Shown here: positions 8,143 through 15,077 of the stretch, one piece after another | How positions within the stretch are numbered: the first letter of the stretch is position 1 | How the letters are laid out: every line of letters begins with the position of its first letter | From: a virus | DNA: 64,000 bases | Direction: 5' to 3' (one strand) | IMG/VR virus record: IMGVR_UViG_3300035698_029839 | Location: 233,711 to 297,710 of that record | The notes under the pieces: generated by a model | What the model was told of the DNA's origin: nothing | Databases searched by the model: none | The model's input: the letters and a program-made list of their open reading frames with translations, nothing else | Translations under genes and position numbers: made by a program

Positions 8143-8475
8143 TAATGATAATAATCAATGTGTAATAAGATATATAATAATACCTTATAATAACTAATAA
8201 TAGAAACACATAATATCTCTCTTATGAAGAGATCCATAATAAGAAATAATACAATATGATTAGTCCTAATAGGCTAGCACTCTGTCGATATTTAGATTTT
8301 TTATCTATTGTCGATAGTCCTGACCTATTAGAGAGATCAATATATTTGATAGGATATACAGATATTTAACAGGTAAAATACTGGTTTATAACATAGAAAA
8401 TACTGGTTCTCGATGAATCTTTATAAAAAAGAGAAAAAATATCTGGAAAATTAATAGATTTTTTTATTAAAATTT
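8143..8475 (+). other. Intergenic region with inverted repeats
   Basis: No gene. Holds a hairpin ATCTCTC/GAAGAGAT near 8210, and a larger inverted repeat CTAATAGG (about 8266) with CCTATTAG (about 8325) that encloses a second inverted repeat of the TCGATA type. Could end the rightward transcript or the leftward ones starting at 8509 and 8602. Confidence 0.4.
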
Positions 8476-8509
8476 AAGATTATCCTATCGAAAAATCGAT
8501 TGTCTGGAA
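8476..8509 (-). promoter_or_regulatory. CCAGACAA element on the minus strand
   Basis: Read on the - strand: TTCCAGACAA, then ATTTTT and GATAGGATAAT, the same layout as the + strand elements. It points left into a region with no - strand gene. Confidence 0.5.
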
Positions 8510-8529
8510 TATCGACAGTATCGAAAAAA

Positions 8530-8563
8530 TTCCAGACAAGCAGGAATTTTCTTGCAAAAGTGA
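8530..8563 (+). promoter_or_regulatory. CCAGACAA box in an inverted repeat
   Basis: TTCCAGACAA here forms a palindrome with TTGTCTGGAA at 8500-8509 (20 nt between). The following sequence departs from the element consensus, so this may be an operator rather than a start site. Confidence 0.4.
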
Positions 8564-8569
8564 ATGAAA

Positions 8570-8602
8570 AATGGTAAGATATAGAAAATAGGTTGTCTGG
8601 AA
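8570..8602 (-). promoter_or_regulatory. CCAGACAA element on the minus strand
   Basis: TTCCAGACAA on the - strand followed by CTATTTTC and TATATC. Inverted relative to the copy at 8623. Confidence 0.45.
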
Positions 8603-8622
8603 AAGAGGGAGTGATTAACTAA

Positions 8623-8652
8623 TTCCAGACAAGTGGTTCTTTGATAGAAAGG
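8623..8652 (+). promoter_or_regulatory. CCAGACAA element upstream of 8661
   Basis: First typical copy on the + strand. General layout of the element: TTCCAGACAA, two variable bases, G, G or A, a run of T, 5-7 variable bases, then TAGRTT, often followed by GTTAAT. Confidence 0.6.
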
Positions 8653-8660
8653 TAGCAACA

Positions 8661-9365
8661 ATGGTAGAAATTATGTATAGGCCCTCAGATGTGGGTAAAG
8701 AGGTAAGGAATAGTCATGGAAAGATAATAAAAATAAGAAAATATCATTTAACAGAAAAGGAAAAAAAGATAGCACAAAACAAGTGGTCAAAAGTTACAGA
8801 TAATACGGACAAAAGGATAGTCAAGAGAGCAGGAGAGATCTTTTTCAATCCATTCCGCAAGGGAGTCTATTATTATCAGATATGTTCTTTATTTTTATTA
8901 GGAGCAAATAAGTGGCATAGTCTGAACTCTATCCTTAAAAAGATGGAGAAAATAATGTCAGAGGTAATAGTCAGAAAAGATGGAATTAGAATGACATCAT
9001 GGGAGAAATTCAGAGGTAAGTCTCAAAGAGTCCATGCTCTTCGCTGTAAGGATTATAAGGGAAGGGTACAGGAGAATATGGTTCTTCTTCAAAGATTGAC
9101 TAAATTCCATCCTTACGGATATAAGCTAAGACAAGTATGTAGTGCAATAGATATCATGAGAGTTACTAAGAGAGGATTTCCTAATGGTTGTTACTCTTAT
9201 AGGCTACATACTTATGATAATGAGAATCAAGCACTGCCTATGAGAGATTATAGTCAATTTGTTTTTCCTCGACATGAGAGAAAATATGTAAGTTACAAGT
9301 TTATAGGAACTGTTATAACAATGGACAAGGTTATAACTGAAGGGAAAGTAAATGAGATGTCATAA
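8661..9365 (+). CDS. Hypothetical basic protein, 234 aa
   Basis: Lys/Arg-rich, predicted mostly helical with several aromatic-rich segments; could bind nucleic acid. No recognised family. AAAGGTAG upstream. Overlaps the next gene by 14 nt. Confidence 0.8.
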   Translation: MVEIMYRPSDVGKEVRNSHGKIIKIRKYHLTEKEKKIAQNKWSKVTDNTDKRIVKRAGEIFFNPFRKGVYYYQICSLFLLGANKWHSLNSILKKMEKIMSEVIVRKDGIRMTSWEKFRGKSQRVHALRCKDYKGRVQENMVLLQRLTKFHPYGYKLRQVCSAIDIMRVTKRGFPNGCYSYRLHTYDNENQALPMRDYSQFVFPRHERKYVSYKFIGTVITMDKVITEGKVNEMS

Positions 9366-9870
9366 ATGCAATCAAGATAGTATAAAGATTGTCATGGATG
9401 ATGATTTGTCGAAATCTACAATTCACATTATATGTGATATATGTGGTTTAGATATCGATAGTGGTGATAACCCAATGCTCTGTGATCTGTTTATTTATAA
9501 TGAGAATCTAGAGGCAGCAGAGAAATTAGGTATAGAAGCCTATATAGAAGATAAAAAGATAGGAGATAATCCTTATACTTTACTTCAATCTGATCAGATC
9601 CTTCTTAATAAGAGATGGGAGATAGGATTTAATAAGGAAAAAGATAGTTATGAGAAAGAGGCCTTATTAATTTCTGCCGAAAATTTAAAATATGCTCTAG
9701 AAAAAATGGAAGAAGAAAAAACTATTCTTACAGAACAACAAGCAGAACTATCTAAAAACCATACAAAACTATCTAAAAAGGTTAAGAAGCTCTCTAAGAT
9801 AGGATACTTGATGGGTTATAAGTATAAAAAAGACCTATTAAAGATAGTCTTAGAAATTCCAGACAAGTGA
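9352..9870 (+). CDS. Zinc-finger plus coiled-coil protein
   Basis: 172 residues. N-terminal four-Cys unit (CHKC, then CDIC about 20 residues on), then an acidic region and a C-terminal coiled coil (about 100-155). The final IPDK and stop are encoded by the CCAGACAA element of the next gene. Confidence 0.8.
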   Translation: MRCHKCNQDSIKIVMDDDLSKSTIHIICDICGLDIDSGDNPMLCDLFIYNENLEAAEKLGIEAYIEDKKIGDNPYTLLQSDQILLNKRWEIGFNKEKDSYEKEALLISAENLKYALEKMEEEKTILTEQQAELSKNHTKLSKKVKKLSKIGYLMGYKYKKDLLKIVLEIPDK

Positions 9871-9892
9871 TTTTCTAATCCTATATATAAAG
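9857..9892 (+). promoter_or_regulatory. CCAGACAA element upstream of 9914
   Basis: Copy of the element; overlaps the stop codon of the upstream gene. Confidence 0.6.
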
Positions 9893-9913
9893 AACATATA
9901 TAAAGGAGAAATC

Positions 9914-10267
9914 ATGAGTGATAAGAAAGCATATGTAGACGGTAATTTTGTTGTAGGAGTAGGGTCATATTATCTGTTACGCTGGGCGATAGCCTTTTAC
10001 CCTGCTTTGGTATTTGCAGCATGGATAGTAGAATTAACAAGGCCTGAGGCAGGAGAAAAAGAGACACTCCTTTACTTATTAACTGGCCCTTTATTCTGTA
10101 TAGTCTTTACTTTTTGTATATCTAGAATGTTGTTAGTTATTAAGGAATCATGGCCTTTCCTTGTGGGTCTTTATGCTATTACCTTATACCCGTTTATTAA
10201 ATTTATGCAGTGGCATGGTAGTTCTGGTGATACTCCTTTTCCTGGAGTTGACTGGTTTCCTTGGTAA
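9914..10267 (+). CDS. Multi-pass membrane protein, 117 aa
   Basis: Three hydrophobic segments (about 16-40, 51-75 and 79-98), with a glycine/proline-rich C-terminus. Ribosome site AAAGGAGA. Function unknown. Confidence 0.8.
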   Translation: MSDKKAYVDGNFVVGVGSYYLLRWAIAFYPALVFAAWIVELTRPEAGEKETLLYLLTGPLFCIVFTFCISRMLLVIKESWPFLVGLYAITLYPFIKFMQWHGSSGDTPFPGVDWFPW

Positions 10268-10300
10268 TTCCAGACAAGTGGTTTTTTAATAGTATCATAT
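10268..10300 (+). promoter_or_regulatory. CCAGACAA element upstream of the RadA-like gene
   Basis: Copy of the element directly after the upstream stop codon. Confidence 0.6.
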
Positions 10301-10310
10301 GGAGGTAATT

Positions 10311-11273
10311 ATGAATAATAATGTTAAAAAGTTATCAGATATTGAAGCAAGTCCTGTTATTAGGAACAGAACATGGTTTAATGATCTTGATCAAGTATAT
10401 GGAACGAGTATTTCTCCTACTCATAATCTTGGTATGCCTAAAGGTAAGATTAGCTTATGGGCAGGAGAAAGAGGAGTTGGTAAGAGTAGATTGTGTATTG
10501 AGGTAGTCAAGAAATTTACTACTAACTATTCTGATGGTAAGGTTTTATATTTTCTAACAGAAGCTCCTTTGAATGATTTTGCTCAATGGGCAGTTGATGA
10601 TAATTGGCATTATAAGCATATGGTAGAATGTAGTGGTGCTAATAAGATAGATGAGATGGTTGAAATTATTTATCAAGTTAGGCCAAAACTTATATTTATT
10701 GATAGTGTTAACCAGATTGAAGATTTTACAGGCACTGCCAAATCTGCTAAAAGGCTTATAGATGGTGTTGAAGATATAAAAGGTTTAAGAGAAGCTACTT
10801 ATGATGTAGGTGCTCACTTAATCTTATTAGGTCAGATGAATGGAGATGGAAAGACTATTAAAGGTGGTTCAAGTTTGCCTCACTTGGTAGATATAGAGTT
10901 ATATGTAGTTATTGAAGATAAGAATAAGGGTTTATTTAGAATAGAAGTAGGTACAAAGCATAGATATGGCAGAACAGATAGAACTGCTAGGTTCCTGCAT
11001 ACTGACTATGGAGTAAATGAGGCATCTGAATCAGTTACTAATGATTTACCTGATGGTTATAGAAGAGTTTCAGGTTTGAGTCAGAGTGGTTTTATTACTG
11101 TTGGTCCTGATGGCTTGGCAGATACCAATGATCCTGAGTTTTTAGAGCATTTGGAGGCACATAGGTTAATTAACAATATGAACTCTGAATCTGTCTATGA
11201 TCCTGGTGATCCTGGTTTAGGATTACATATTAAGAACAGGGTTCCTACTTTATGGGAAAGATTTATTGGATAA
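10311..11273 (+). CDS. RadA/RecA-like ATPase
   Basis: 320 residues. Walker A GERGVGKS (about 54-61), Walker B LIFIDSVNQI, a conserved LGQMNGDG segment, and KHRYGRTDR matching the RadA signature KNRFG. Proteins of this family load or migrate DNA strands in recombination, or in phages can act as UvsX/DnaB-type accessory ATPases. The N-terminal zinc finger and C-terminal Lon-like domain of bacterial RadA are missing. I chose the ATG at 10311 because GGAGG lies 5 nt before it; an upstream in-frame ATG at 10299 would place that site inside the gene. Confidence 0.8.
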   Translation: MNNNVKKLSDIEASPVIRNRTWFNDLDQVYGTSISPTHNLGMPKGKISLWAGERGVGKSRLCIEVVKKFTTNYSDGKVLYFLTEAPLNDFAQWAVDDNWHYKHMVECSGANKIDEMVEIIYQVRPKLIFIDSVNQIEDFTGTAKSAKRLIDGVEDIKGLREATYDVGAHLILLGQMNGDGKTIKGGSSLPHLVDIELYVVIEDKNKGLFRIEVGTKHRYGRTDRTARFLHTDYGVNEASESVTNDLPDGYRRVSGLSQSGFITVGPDGLADTNDPEFLEHLEAHRLINNMNSESVYDPGDPGLGLHIKNRVPTLWERFIG

Positions 11274-11278
11274 AGTTC

Positions 11279-11307
11279 TTGTAAAGTGAAAGAGCTTTGG
11301 TTATAAT
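11279..11307 (+). promoter_or_regulatory. Sigma-70-like promoter with AGTGAAAG
   Basis: TTGTAA, 17-nt spacer starting AGTGAAAG, TATAAT. Confidence 0.6.
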
Positions 11308-11435
11308 TTTTTTAAAGAAGAGCCCATTCTTATGTAAAATGAGTAAGGATAGGTACTTGAGTCTTTTTTCTATTAACAAATTTAACAATTCGTTAATATA
11401 TTCTTTAAAAAAATTAAAAAGTAGAGATAAAGTTA

Positions 11436-11463
11436 TTGAAAAGTGAAAGTGAGTTAGTATAAT
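11436..11463 (+). promoter_or_regulatory. Sigma-70-like promoter with AGTGAAAG
   Basis: TTGAAA, 16-nt spacer AGTGAAAGTGAGTTAG, TATAAT. Confidence 0.65.
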
Positions 11464-11543
11464 AAGAGATATTGTATCACCCCTCCTCCTTTGGGGAGAA
11501 TGATATTTTTTATTGTTTTCCCCAAAATTTTTAAATTAGGGGG

Positions 11544-11572
11544 TTGACAAGTGAAAGTAGATGTGATAGTAT
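11544..11572 (+). promoter_or_regulatory. Promoter for the structured RNA at 11573
   Basis: TTGACA, 17-nt spacer starting AGTGAAAG, TAGTAT. Third promoter of the same kind within 300 nt. Confidence 0.65.
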
Positions 11573-11763
11573 AGAGATTCGCGATAGGAGGTTCTTAATT
11601 GAACTGGCTTATCTATGCGGGTCGATGATTCGTGAATAAGGGGAGAATAGGGATATTAATTTATCTCTATTACTCCTAACTATAAATGGGACTTAGACGG
11701 TTCCCATCGTTACTATGGTTATAGTAGTGAGAGGTACTGGGTTACTTCTCGCTACTATTTTTA
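11573..11763 (+). ncRNA. Unassigned structured RNA of about 190 nt
   Basis: No reading frame. From the promoter at 11544 to an intrinsic terminator. Hairpins include GGGAGAATAG/CTCTATTACTCC (about 11640-11683) and ATGGGA/TCCCAT (11686-11708). No known RNA family recognised; I considered 6S RNA but the single long interrupted duplex is not evident. Confidence 0.5.
11722..11763 (+). terminator. Intrinsic terminator
   Basis: Stem TAGTAGTGAGAG/CTTCTCGCTACTA followed by TTTTT. Confidence 0.75.
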
Positions 11764-11859
11764 AAAAAGATTAAAGAAAAAAAAAGGATTATCCGATAGT
11801 AGTTAATAAATAGAAAGTAATTAGTTTTTGTTCGAGAAAATACAAATTAAGGAATAAAC

Positions 11860-12078
11860 AAGAGATGACTATCTCAACCAGAAATCCTGTTGTCGCAAAT
11901 TTACGAAGAAGAAACCATACCTTGGCAGTGCAGCCGATAAGCTGTGCCTTTATTGGTCAAAGGTATGCGGATATGCTCTGGTCCAATTGTCCTGAAAAGA
12001 AACATGGATCGGGGTAGTCGCTTTTGAATTTATAGTTCCTCGTTCAAAGGCGATTACCAAAGGTAATCGTCTTTTTTT
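11860..12078 (+). promoter_or_regulatory. Attenuator or riboswitch-like leader
   Basis: Structured, gene-free RNA before the small gene at 12102. The segment around 11912-11972 forms a long hairpin closed by CATACCTT/AAAGGTATG, with an inner GGCA-GCAGC/GCTG-TGCC arm. Near the 3' end GTAGTCGCTTTTGAA can pair with TTCAAAGGCGATTAC over about 14 bp, and that second strand is also the left arm of the terminator GGCGATTACC/GGTAATCG. The two folds exclude each other, the hallmark of transcription attenuation. No known aptamer class recognised. Confidence 0.55.
12049..12078 (+). terminator. Intrinsic terminator (attenuator)
   Basis: GGCGATTACC AAA GGTAATCGTC then TTTTTTT. Confidence 0.8.
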
Positions 12079-12101
12079 ATTAGAAAAAAGTAAAGAGAAA
12101 A

Positions 12102-12254
12102 ATGGAAACAATAGAAATGTTTAGAGAAATAGCGAAAGTTGATAAGATTCAGGAAAATCATAATGATTTTTATGAAATGGCTGAGAAGTATGGATTTTGT
12201 ACTCCTTGGAGTAATTGTGAAGAGGGTAATGAGTATAGTTCTTTAAAAACGTAA
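12102..12254 (+). CDS. 50-aa acidic protein downstream of the attenuator
   Basis: Starts METIEMFREIAKVDK; a helical acidic peptide with two Cys. First gene after the attenuator, so it may be the regulated gene. Weak ribosome site (AAAGAG). Not recognised. Confidence 0.5.
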   Translation: METIEMFREIAKVDKIQENHNDFYEMAEKYGFCTPWSNCEEGNEYSSLKT

Positions 12255-12298
12255 TGAATATAGTTCTTTAAAAAGTAAATAGTATTATCACTTAAAAT

Positions 12299-12371
12299 TG
12301 TCCTTTAGTGTAATGGCTTAGCACGATTGCCTTTGACGCAATCAGTCGAAGTTCGAATCTTCGGAGGACAG
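12299..12371 (+). tRNA. tRNA-Gln(TTG)
   Basis: Acceptor TGTCCTT/GAGGACA, anticodon loop CTTTGAC, T-loop TTCGAAT. No encoded CCA, as for all the canonical tRNAs here. Confidence 0.92.
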
Positions 12372-12468
12372 CTATGAATAGGATAATGTATAAAAATAAA
12401 AAAAGGAGTATTCCCCTATTATCAGAATATATATAATATAAAGTACATTTTAATAATAGGAGATTGTA

Positions 12469-13182
12469 ATGAAACAAAAAACAGGGCCTAAAAGGACTAG
12501 TATTATATGGCAGATGTCAAAAAAAGATTTTACAGAAAATGTGAAAAAAAGTTCTACTTTTAAAGAGATATTAAAATATTTTGGATTAGAAAATAAAGGT
12601 AGCAATTACAAAACATTAAAAAAAAGATTAGAGGAAGAAAATATAAATTATTCTCATATTCCTACAGGAGTAGGATGTAACAAAGGAATGAAAATAAATA
12701 GAAAAGCTATCTCATTAGAAAAAGTAATGATAGAAAATTCTACTTATTGCAGGGGGACTCTTAAAAAAAGATTATTAAAGAATGGTATGTTAGAAAATAA
12801 ATGTATGATCTGTGATCAACTACCTGAACATAATGGGATTAAATTAGTAATGGTTTTAGATCATATTAATGGAACTCCTAATGATCATAGATTAGAAAAT
12901 TTAAGATTACTTTGTCCTAATTGCAATAGCCAACAATCAACTTTTGCTGGAAAAAGGCATAAAAAACATTATTATTGTGAAAAATGTGGGAATAAAAGAA
13001 AAAATAAACAAAGTAAATATTGTTTTAGTTGTTCTGTTAAATTAAATGGGCAAAATAGAAGAAAAGTTAAAAATAGACCATCTAAAGAAAAATTATTAAA
13101 AGAAATAAAAGAAACTAATTATTGTGCTGTTGGTAGAAAATATGATGTAAGTGATAGTGCTATTAGAAAATGGTTGAAATGA
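12469..13182 (+). CDS. HNH homing-type endonuclease
   Basis: 237 residues. An N-terminal DNA-binding-like repeat (about 14-65), then the HNH core: CMIC (110s), MVLDHINGTPNDHRLENLRLLCPNCNSQ with catalytic-type His and Asn and a second Cys pair, a CEKC/CFSC zinc ribbon, and a C-terminal helix-turn-helix (VGRKYDVSDSAIRKWLK). Free-standing homing endonucleases nick or cut specific DNA and spread by gene conversion. It lies between tRNA-Gln and tRNA-Asn and is a close paralogue of the gene at 15078. Confidence 0.9.
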   Translation: MKQKTGPKRTSIIWQMSKKDFTENVKKSSTFKEILKYFGLENKGSNYKTLKKRLEEENINYSHIPTGVGCNKGMKINRKAISLEKVMIENSTYCRGTLKKRLLKNGMLENKCMICDQLPEHNGIKLVMVLDHINGTPNDHRLENLRLLCPNCNSQQSTFAGKRHKKHYYCEKCGNKRKNKQSKYCFSCSVKLNGQNRRKVKNRPSKEKLLKEIKETNYCAVGRKYDVSDSAIRKWLK

Positions 13183-13184
13183 TA

Positions 13185-13260
13185 TTCCCATGTAACTCAA
13201 TTAGGCAGAGTGGCACGCTGTTAACGTGTTGGTTGTAGGTTCGATTCCTACCGTGGGAGT
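13185..13260 (+). tRNA. tRNA-Asn(GTT)
   Basis: Acceptor TTCCCAT/GTGGGAG, anticodon loop CTGTTAA, T-loop TTCGATT. Confidence 0.92.
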
Positions 13261-13328
13261 TCGATTCTTTGAAAAGTAAATAGGGGTTCCAAAAGGAACA
13301 CACATTGTGTTAAGTTTTAATTACTAAC

Positions 13329-13370
13329 ACATGGAGAGGTATAGCACTGAGTGGTATCTCTCCATGTTTT
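13329..13370 (+). terminator. Intrinsic terminator
   Basis: ACATGGAGAG/CTCTCCATGT stem with TTTT, just before tRNA-Ile. Alternatively a processing hairpin. Confidence 0.6.
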
Positions 13371-13371
13371 C

Positions 13372-13445
13372 TGACCTATAGCTTATGTGGGAAAAGCATT
13401 CGTCTTATAAGCGAAAGAGTCCAGGTTCGAATCCTGGTGGGTCAA
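13372..13445 (+). tRNA. tRNA-Ile(TAT)
   Basis: Acceptor TGACCTA/TGGGTCA, anticodon loop CTTATAA read as TAT (codon AUA), T-loop TTCGAAT. Reads AUA without the lysidine route used by CAU tRNAs. Confidence 0.9.
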
Positions 13446-13448
13446 TAT

Positions 13449-13521
13449 AGGCATAAAGCTCAGCAGGCAGAGCATCGTGCTGATATCACGAAGGCCGTTG
13501 GTTCGAATCCAGCTATGCCTA
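13449..13521 (+). tRNA. tRNA-Ile(GAT)
   Basis: Acceptor AGGCATA/TATGCCT, anticodon loop CTGATAT, T-loop TTCGAAT. Confidence 0.93.
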
Positions 13522-13589
13522 TTAGAAAGAGGAATTCTTCTTTTTTTCCCGAAATAATATAGAATAAAGGACAAAAGGGAGAATTCATC

Positions 13590-13808
13590 ATGAAAGAAGT
13601 CTTGATAGAATTAGTAAAAAGGGTAAGTAGGAAAGCAGTTATATTAGCAATAGCTATGGTGTTGGTATATATGGTTATTATAACACCGAATGCCGTAAAT
13701 GCAGTGATAGCTATAGGGGTGATTTCTGGTTTATCAATAGTAGGAGCAGGACTTCAATTTTATTTAGATCTTAAAAAGATCAAAGATGACGAAACAGATA
13801 AAATTTAA
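13590..13808 (+). CDS. Small membrane protein
   Basis: 72 residues, two transmembrane helices (about 17-34 and 38-58) and a charged C-terminus. The only membrane-protein gene inside the tRNA island; its stop runs into the Y-RNA-like gene. Ribosome site AAGGGAGA. Confidence 0.75.
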   Translation: MKEVLIELVKRVSRKAVILAIAMVLVYMVIITPNAVNAVIAIGVISGLSIVGAGLQFYLDLKKIKDDETDKI

Positions 13809-13953
13809 GCAGGTTGAATGTGAGTAAGTTATCGCTTATGGAGCCTGATGTGGATGGTTCGATTCCTCCTCTCTCGATTACAAATTGTTCGAGAGATAGC
13901 TTAACGGTAGAGCGCAGTAAAAACACTTATTCCTCCCACATATCTGCTTTTTT
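13807..13953 (+). ncRNA. Y-RNA-like RNA, copy A
   Basis: Closing stem AAGCAG...CTGCTTTTTT brings together GGTTGAATG, GTTATCG and ACATATC, the arrangement of the Ro60-binding stem in Y RNAs (established for the family; here by resemblance). Inside, a TTCGATT T-loop, a 7-bp CTCTCGA/TCGAGAG stem and a D-arm-like AGCTTAACGGTAGAGC follow in circularly permuted tRNA order. Ends in a T-run. Confidence 0.6.
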
Positions 13954-13960
13954 AAACTTA

Positions 13961-14053
13961 GAAATATGGTGATAGGGCCTACAAAGCTTGGGTCAGCCAA
14001 CTACCCTAGGGACGCAAGTCATTGGTCTGGGGTCGAGTCCCAGTCATATTTCT
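13961..14053 (+). tRNA. Type II tRNA-like gene, anticodon unclear
   Basis: Perfect acceptor GAAATAT/ATATTTC; T-arm CTGGG/CCCAG with loop GTCGAGT (first T changed); variable arm GAC-GCAA-GTC. The anticodon stem GGGT/ACCC has a 9-nt loop CAGCCAACT without a clear T33, so the identity cannot be assigned. May be non-functional in decoding. Confidence 0.6.
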
Positions 14054-14060
14054 CTTTTTT

Positions 14061-14134
14061 ACCCGCTTCGCTTAGTTGGCTAAAGCATCTGTCCTACAAA
14101 CAGAAGATCGTAGGTTCGAGTCCTATCGCGGGTA
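14061..14134 (+). tRNA. tRNA-Val(TAC)
   Basis: Acceptor ACCCGCT/CGCGGGT with a 7-66 mismatch; anticodon stem TCTGT/ACAGA, loop CCTACAA. Position 33 is C instead of T, so the call is less secure. Confidence 0.75.
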
Positions 14135-14136
14135 TT

Positions 14137-14263
14137 ACACAGGTTGATCGCATGAAGGTTATCGGATAAAACATTTTTTCTTCAAACAAAAAATGCAAGT
14201 AGGGTTCAAACCCTTACAACCCAGAAATGGGAAAATTCTTCTGCACTAACATATCTGTGTTTT
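14137..14263 (+). ncRNA. Y-RNA-like RNA, copy B
   Basis: Closing stem ACACAG/CTGTGTTTT around GGTTGATCG, GGTTATCGG and AACATATC. Internal T-arm GTAGGG-TTCAAAC-CCTTAC, a CATTTTTT/AAAAAATG hairpin and a CCC/GGG hairpin. Its T-run is directly followed by tRNA-Asp. Confidence 0.6.
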
Positions 14264-14334
14264 CCCCTATTGGTGTAATGGGAGCACGTGGCACTGTCGA
14301 TGCCAGGGCAGCAGATCGAAACTGCTATGGGGGG
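14264..14334 (+). tRNA. tRNA-Asp(GTC)
   Basis: Acceptor CCCCTAT/ATGGGGG, anticodon loop CTGTCGA, T-loop ATCGAAA (A54 instead of T). Confidence 0.88.
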
Positions 14335-14339
14335 TTTTT

Positions 14340-14421
14340 GAGAGTATTGAGCAATTGGTGGCTTATCTGGCTGTAACCCAGATTCTGAAAAGACTTGTAG
14401 GTTCGAATCCTTCTGCTCTCA
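14340..14421 (+). tRNA. tRNA-Tyr(GTA)
   Basis: Acceptor GAGAGTA/TGCTCTC, anticodon loop CTGTAAC, extended variable arm as expected for bacterial Tyr, T-loop TTCGAAT. Confidence 0.92.
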
Positions 14422-14466
14422 TTTGGAGTTACTATGAATAAGAATTCTAGAAACTTATTTTAGTAC

Positions 14467-14533
14467 TTTAGTCGTCTAAGGGCAAGGATACCTGTGCAAG
14501 CAGGAGATATGGTGTTCGAGTCGTCATCTAAAT
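14467..14533 (+). tRNA. Degenerate tRNA-like gene (GCA or TGC anticodon)
   Basis: 67 nt. D-arm GTCTAAGGGCAAGGAT and T-arm ATGGTG-TTCGAGT-CGTCAT are good, but the acceptor pairs only TTTAG/CTAAA and the anticodon stem CCTG/CAGG leaves a 6-nt loop TGCAAG. Its body resembles the CCA-encoding RNAs at 16466 and 16640. Confidence 0.5.
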
Positions 14534-14546
14534 ATTACTCCTAAAT

Positions 14547-14637
14547 GGTAAGTTGGCAGAGTCTGGCTTATTGCACTTGGTTGCTAACCAAGAGGGCCTT
14601 GAATAAGGTCCCATAGGTTCAAATCCTATACTTACCG
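14547..14637 (+). tRNA. tRNA-Ser(GCT)
   Basis: Acceptor GGTAAGT/ACTTACC, anticodon loop TTGCTAA, long variable arm, T-loop TTCAAAT. Confidence 0.92.
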
Positions 14638-14718
14638 TTAGTGTGGAAAGCCGCACACGTAGTTACTTCCTTTTCGAAGGAGCAGACTAGGCTTGACGAA
14701 GGGGAAGAGACTCCTAAC
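14637..14718 (+). ncRNA. Possible structured RNA between Ser tRNAs
   Basis: 82 nt closed by GTTAG/CTAAC, with GTGTGG-AAAG-CCGCACAC and CCTT-TTCG-AAGG hairpins. Not a tRNA. Could be a spacer that folds for processing. Confidence 0.3.
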
Positions 14719-14719
14719 T

Positions 14720-14806
14720 GGATGAGCAAGCAGATTGGTGACTGCACTGGTTTTGAAAACCAACGAGCCTTTAAAAGCCTTGAGAGTTCGATTCCCTCCT
14801 CATCCG
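14720..14806 (+). tRNA. tRNA-Ser(TGA)
   Basis: Acceptor GGATGAG/CTCATCC, anticodon loop TTTGAAA, long variable arm, T-loop TTCGATT. Confidence 0.92.
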
Positions 14807-14812
14807 CTTATT

Positions 14813-14885
14813 AGCGATATGGTGAAAATGGTAATCATAGATCCTTCATAAGGATCAGTTCCTGGTTCGATTCCAGATATCGCTA
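14813..14885 (+). tRNA. tRNA-Met(CAT), elongator type
   Basis: Acceptor AGCGATA/TATCGCT fully paired, anticodon loop TTCATAA, T-loop TTCGATT. Could be a lysidine Ile tRNA, but a TAT Ile tRNA is already present. Confidence 0.88.
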
Positions 14886-14893
14886 TTTATCAA

Positions 14894-14969
14894 CTGAACG
14901 TGGGGAAGTTTGGCCTAACCCGCCTGGTCTGGAGCCAGGAGAACGCTGGTTCAAATCCAGCCGTTCAGA
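14894..14969 (+). tRNA. tRNA-Pro(TGG), copy 1
   Basis: Acceptor CTGAACG/CGTTCAG, anticodon stem CCTGG/CCAGG, loop TCTGGAG (C33), T-loop TTCAAAT. Same body as the gene at 17380. Confidence 0.85.
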
Positions 14970-15077
14970 TTTTGTAACACCGAATAGAAAATAAGCAGTC
15001 AAGACATATGTTTTATTAAAGGAATCCTGTCTTTTATGTCGAATATATAGATATAAGTTATTTAGATAGGAGATAAA

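Noticed and set aside
10299-11273. Upstream ATG at 10299 as start of the RadA-like gene
   Set aside because: It would place the strong GGAGG inside the coding region; the ATG at 10311 has ideal spacing.
11860-12078. RNase P RNA or tmRNA
   Set aside because: The size and terminator would suit a housekeeping RNA, but I see none of the conserved core motifs (for RNase P the GAGGAAAGTC and late ACAGAAA segments; for tmRNA the tRNA-like ends and tag frame).
13961-14053. Assigning a Trp, Gly or suppressor identity to this type II tRNA-like gene
   Set aside because: The anticodon loop has 9 nt and no T33, so any anticodon choice would be arbitrary.
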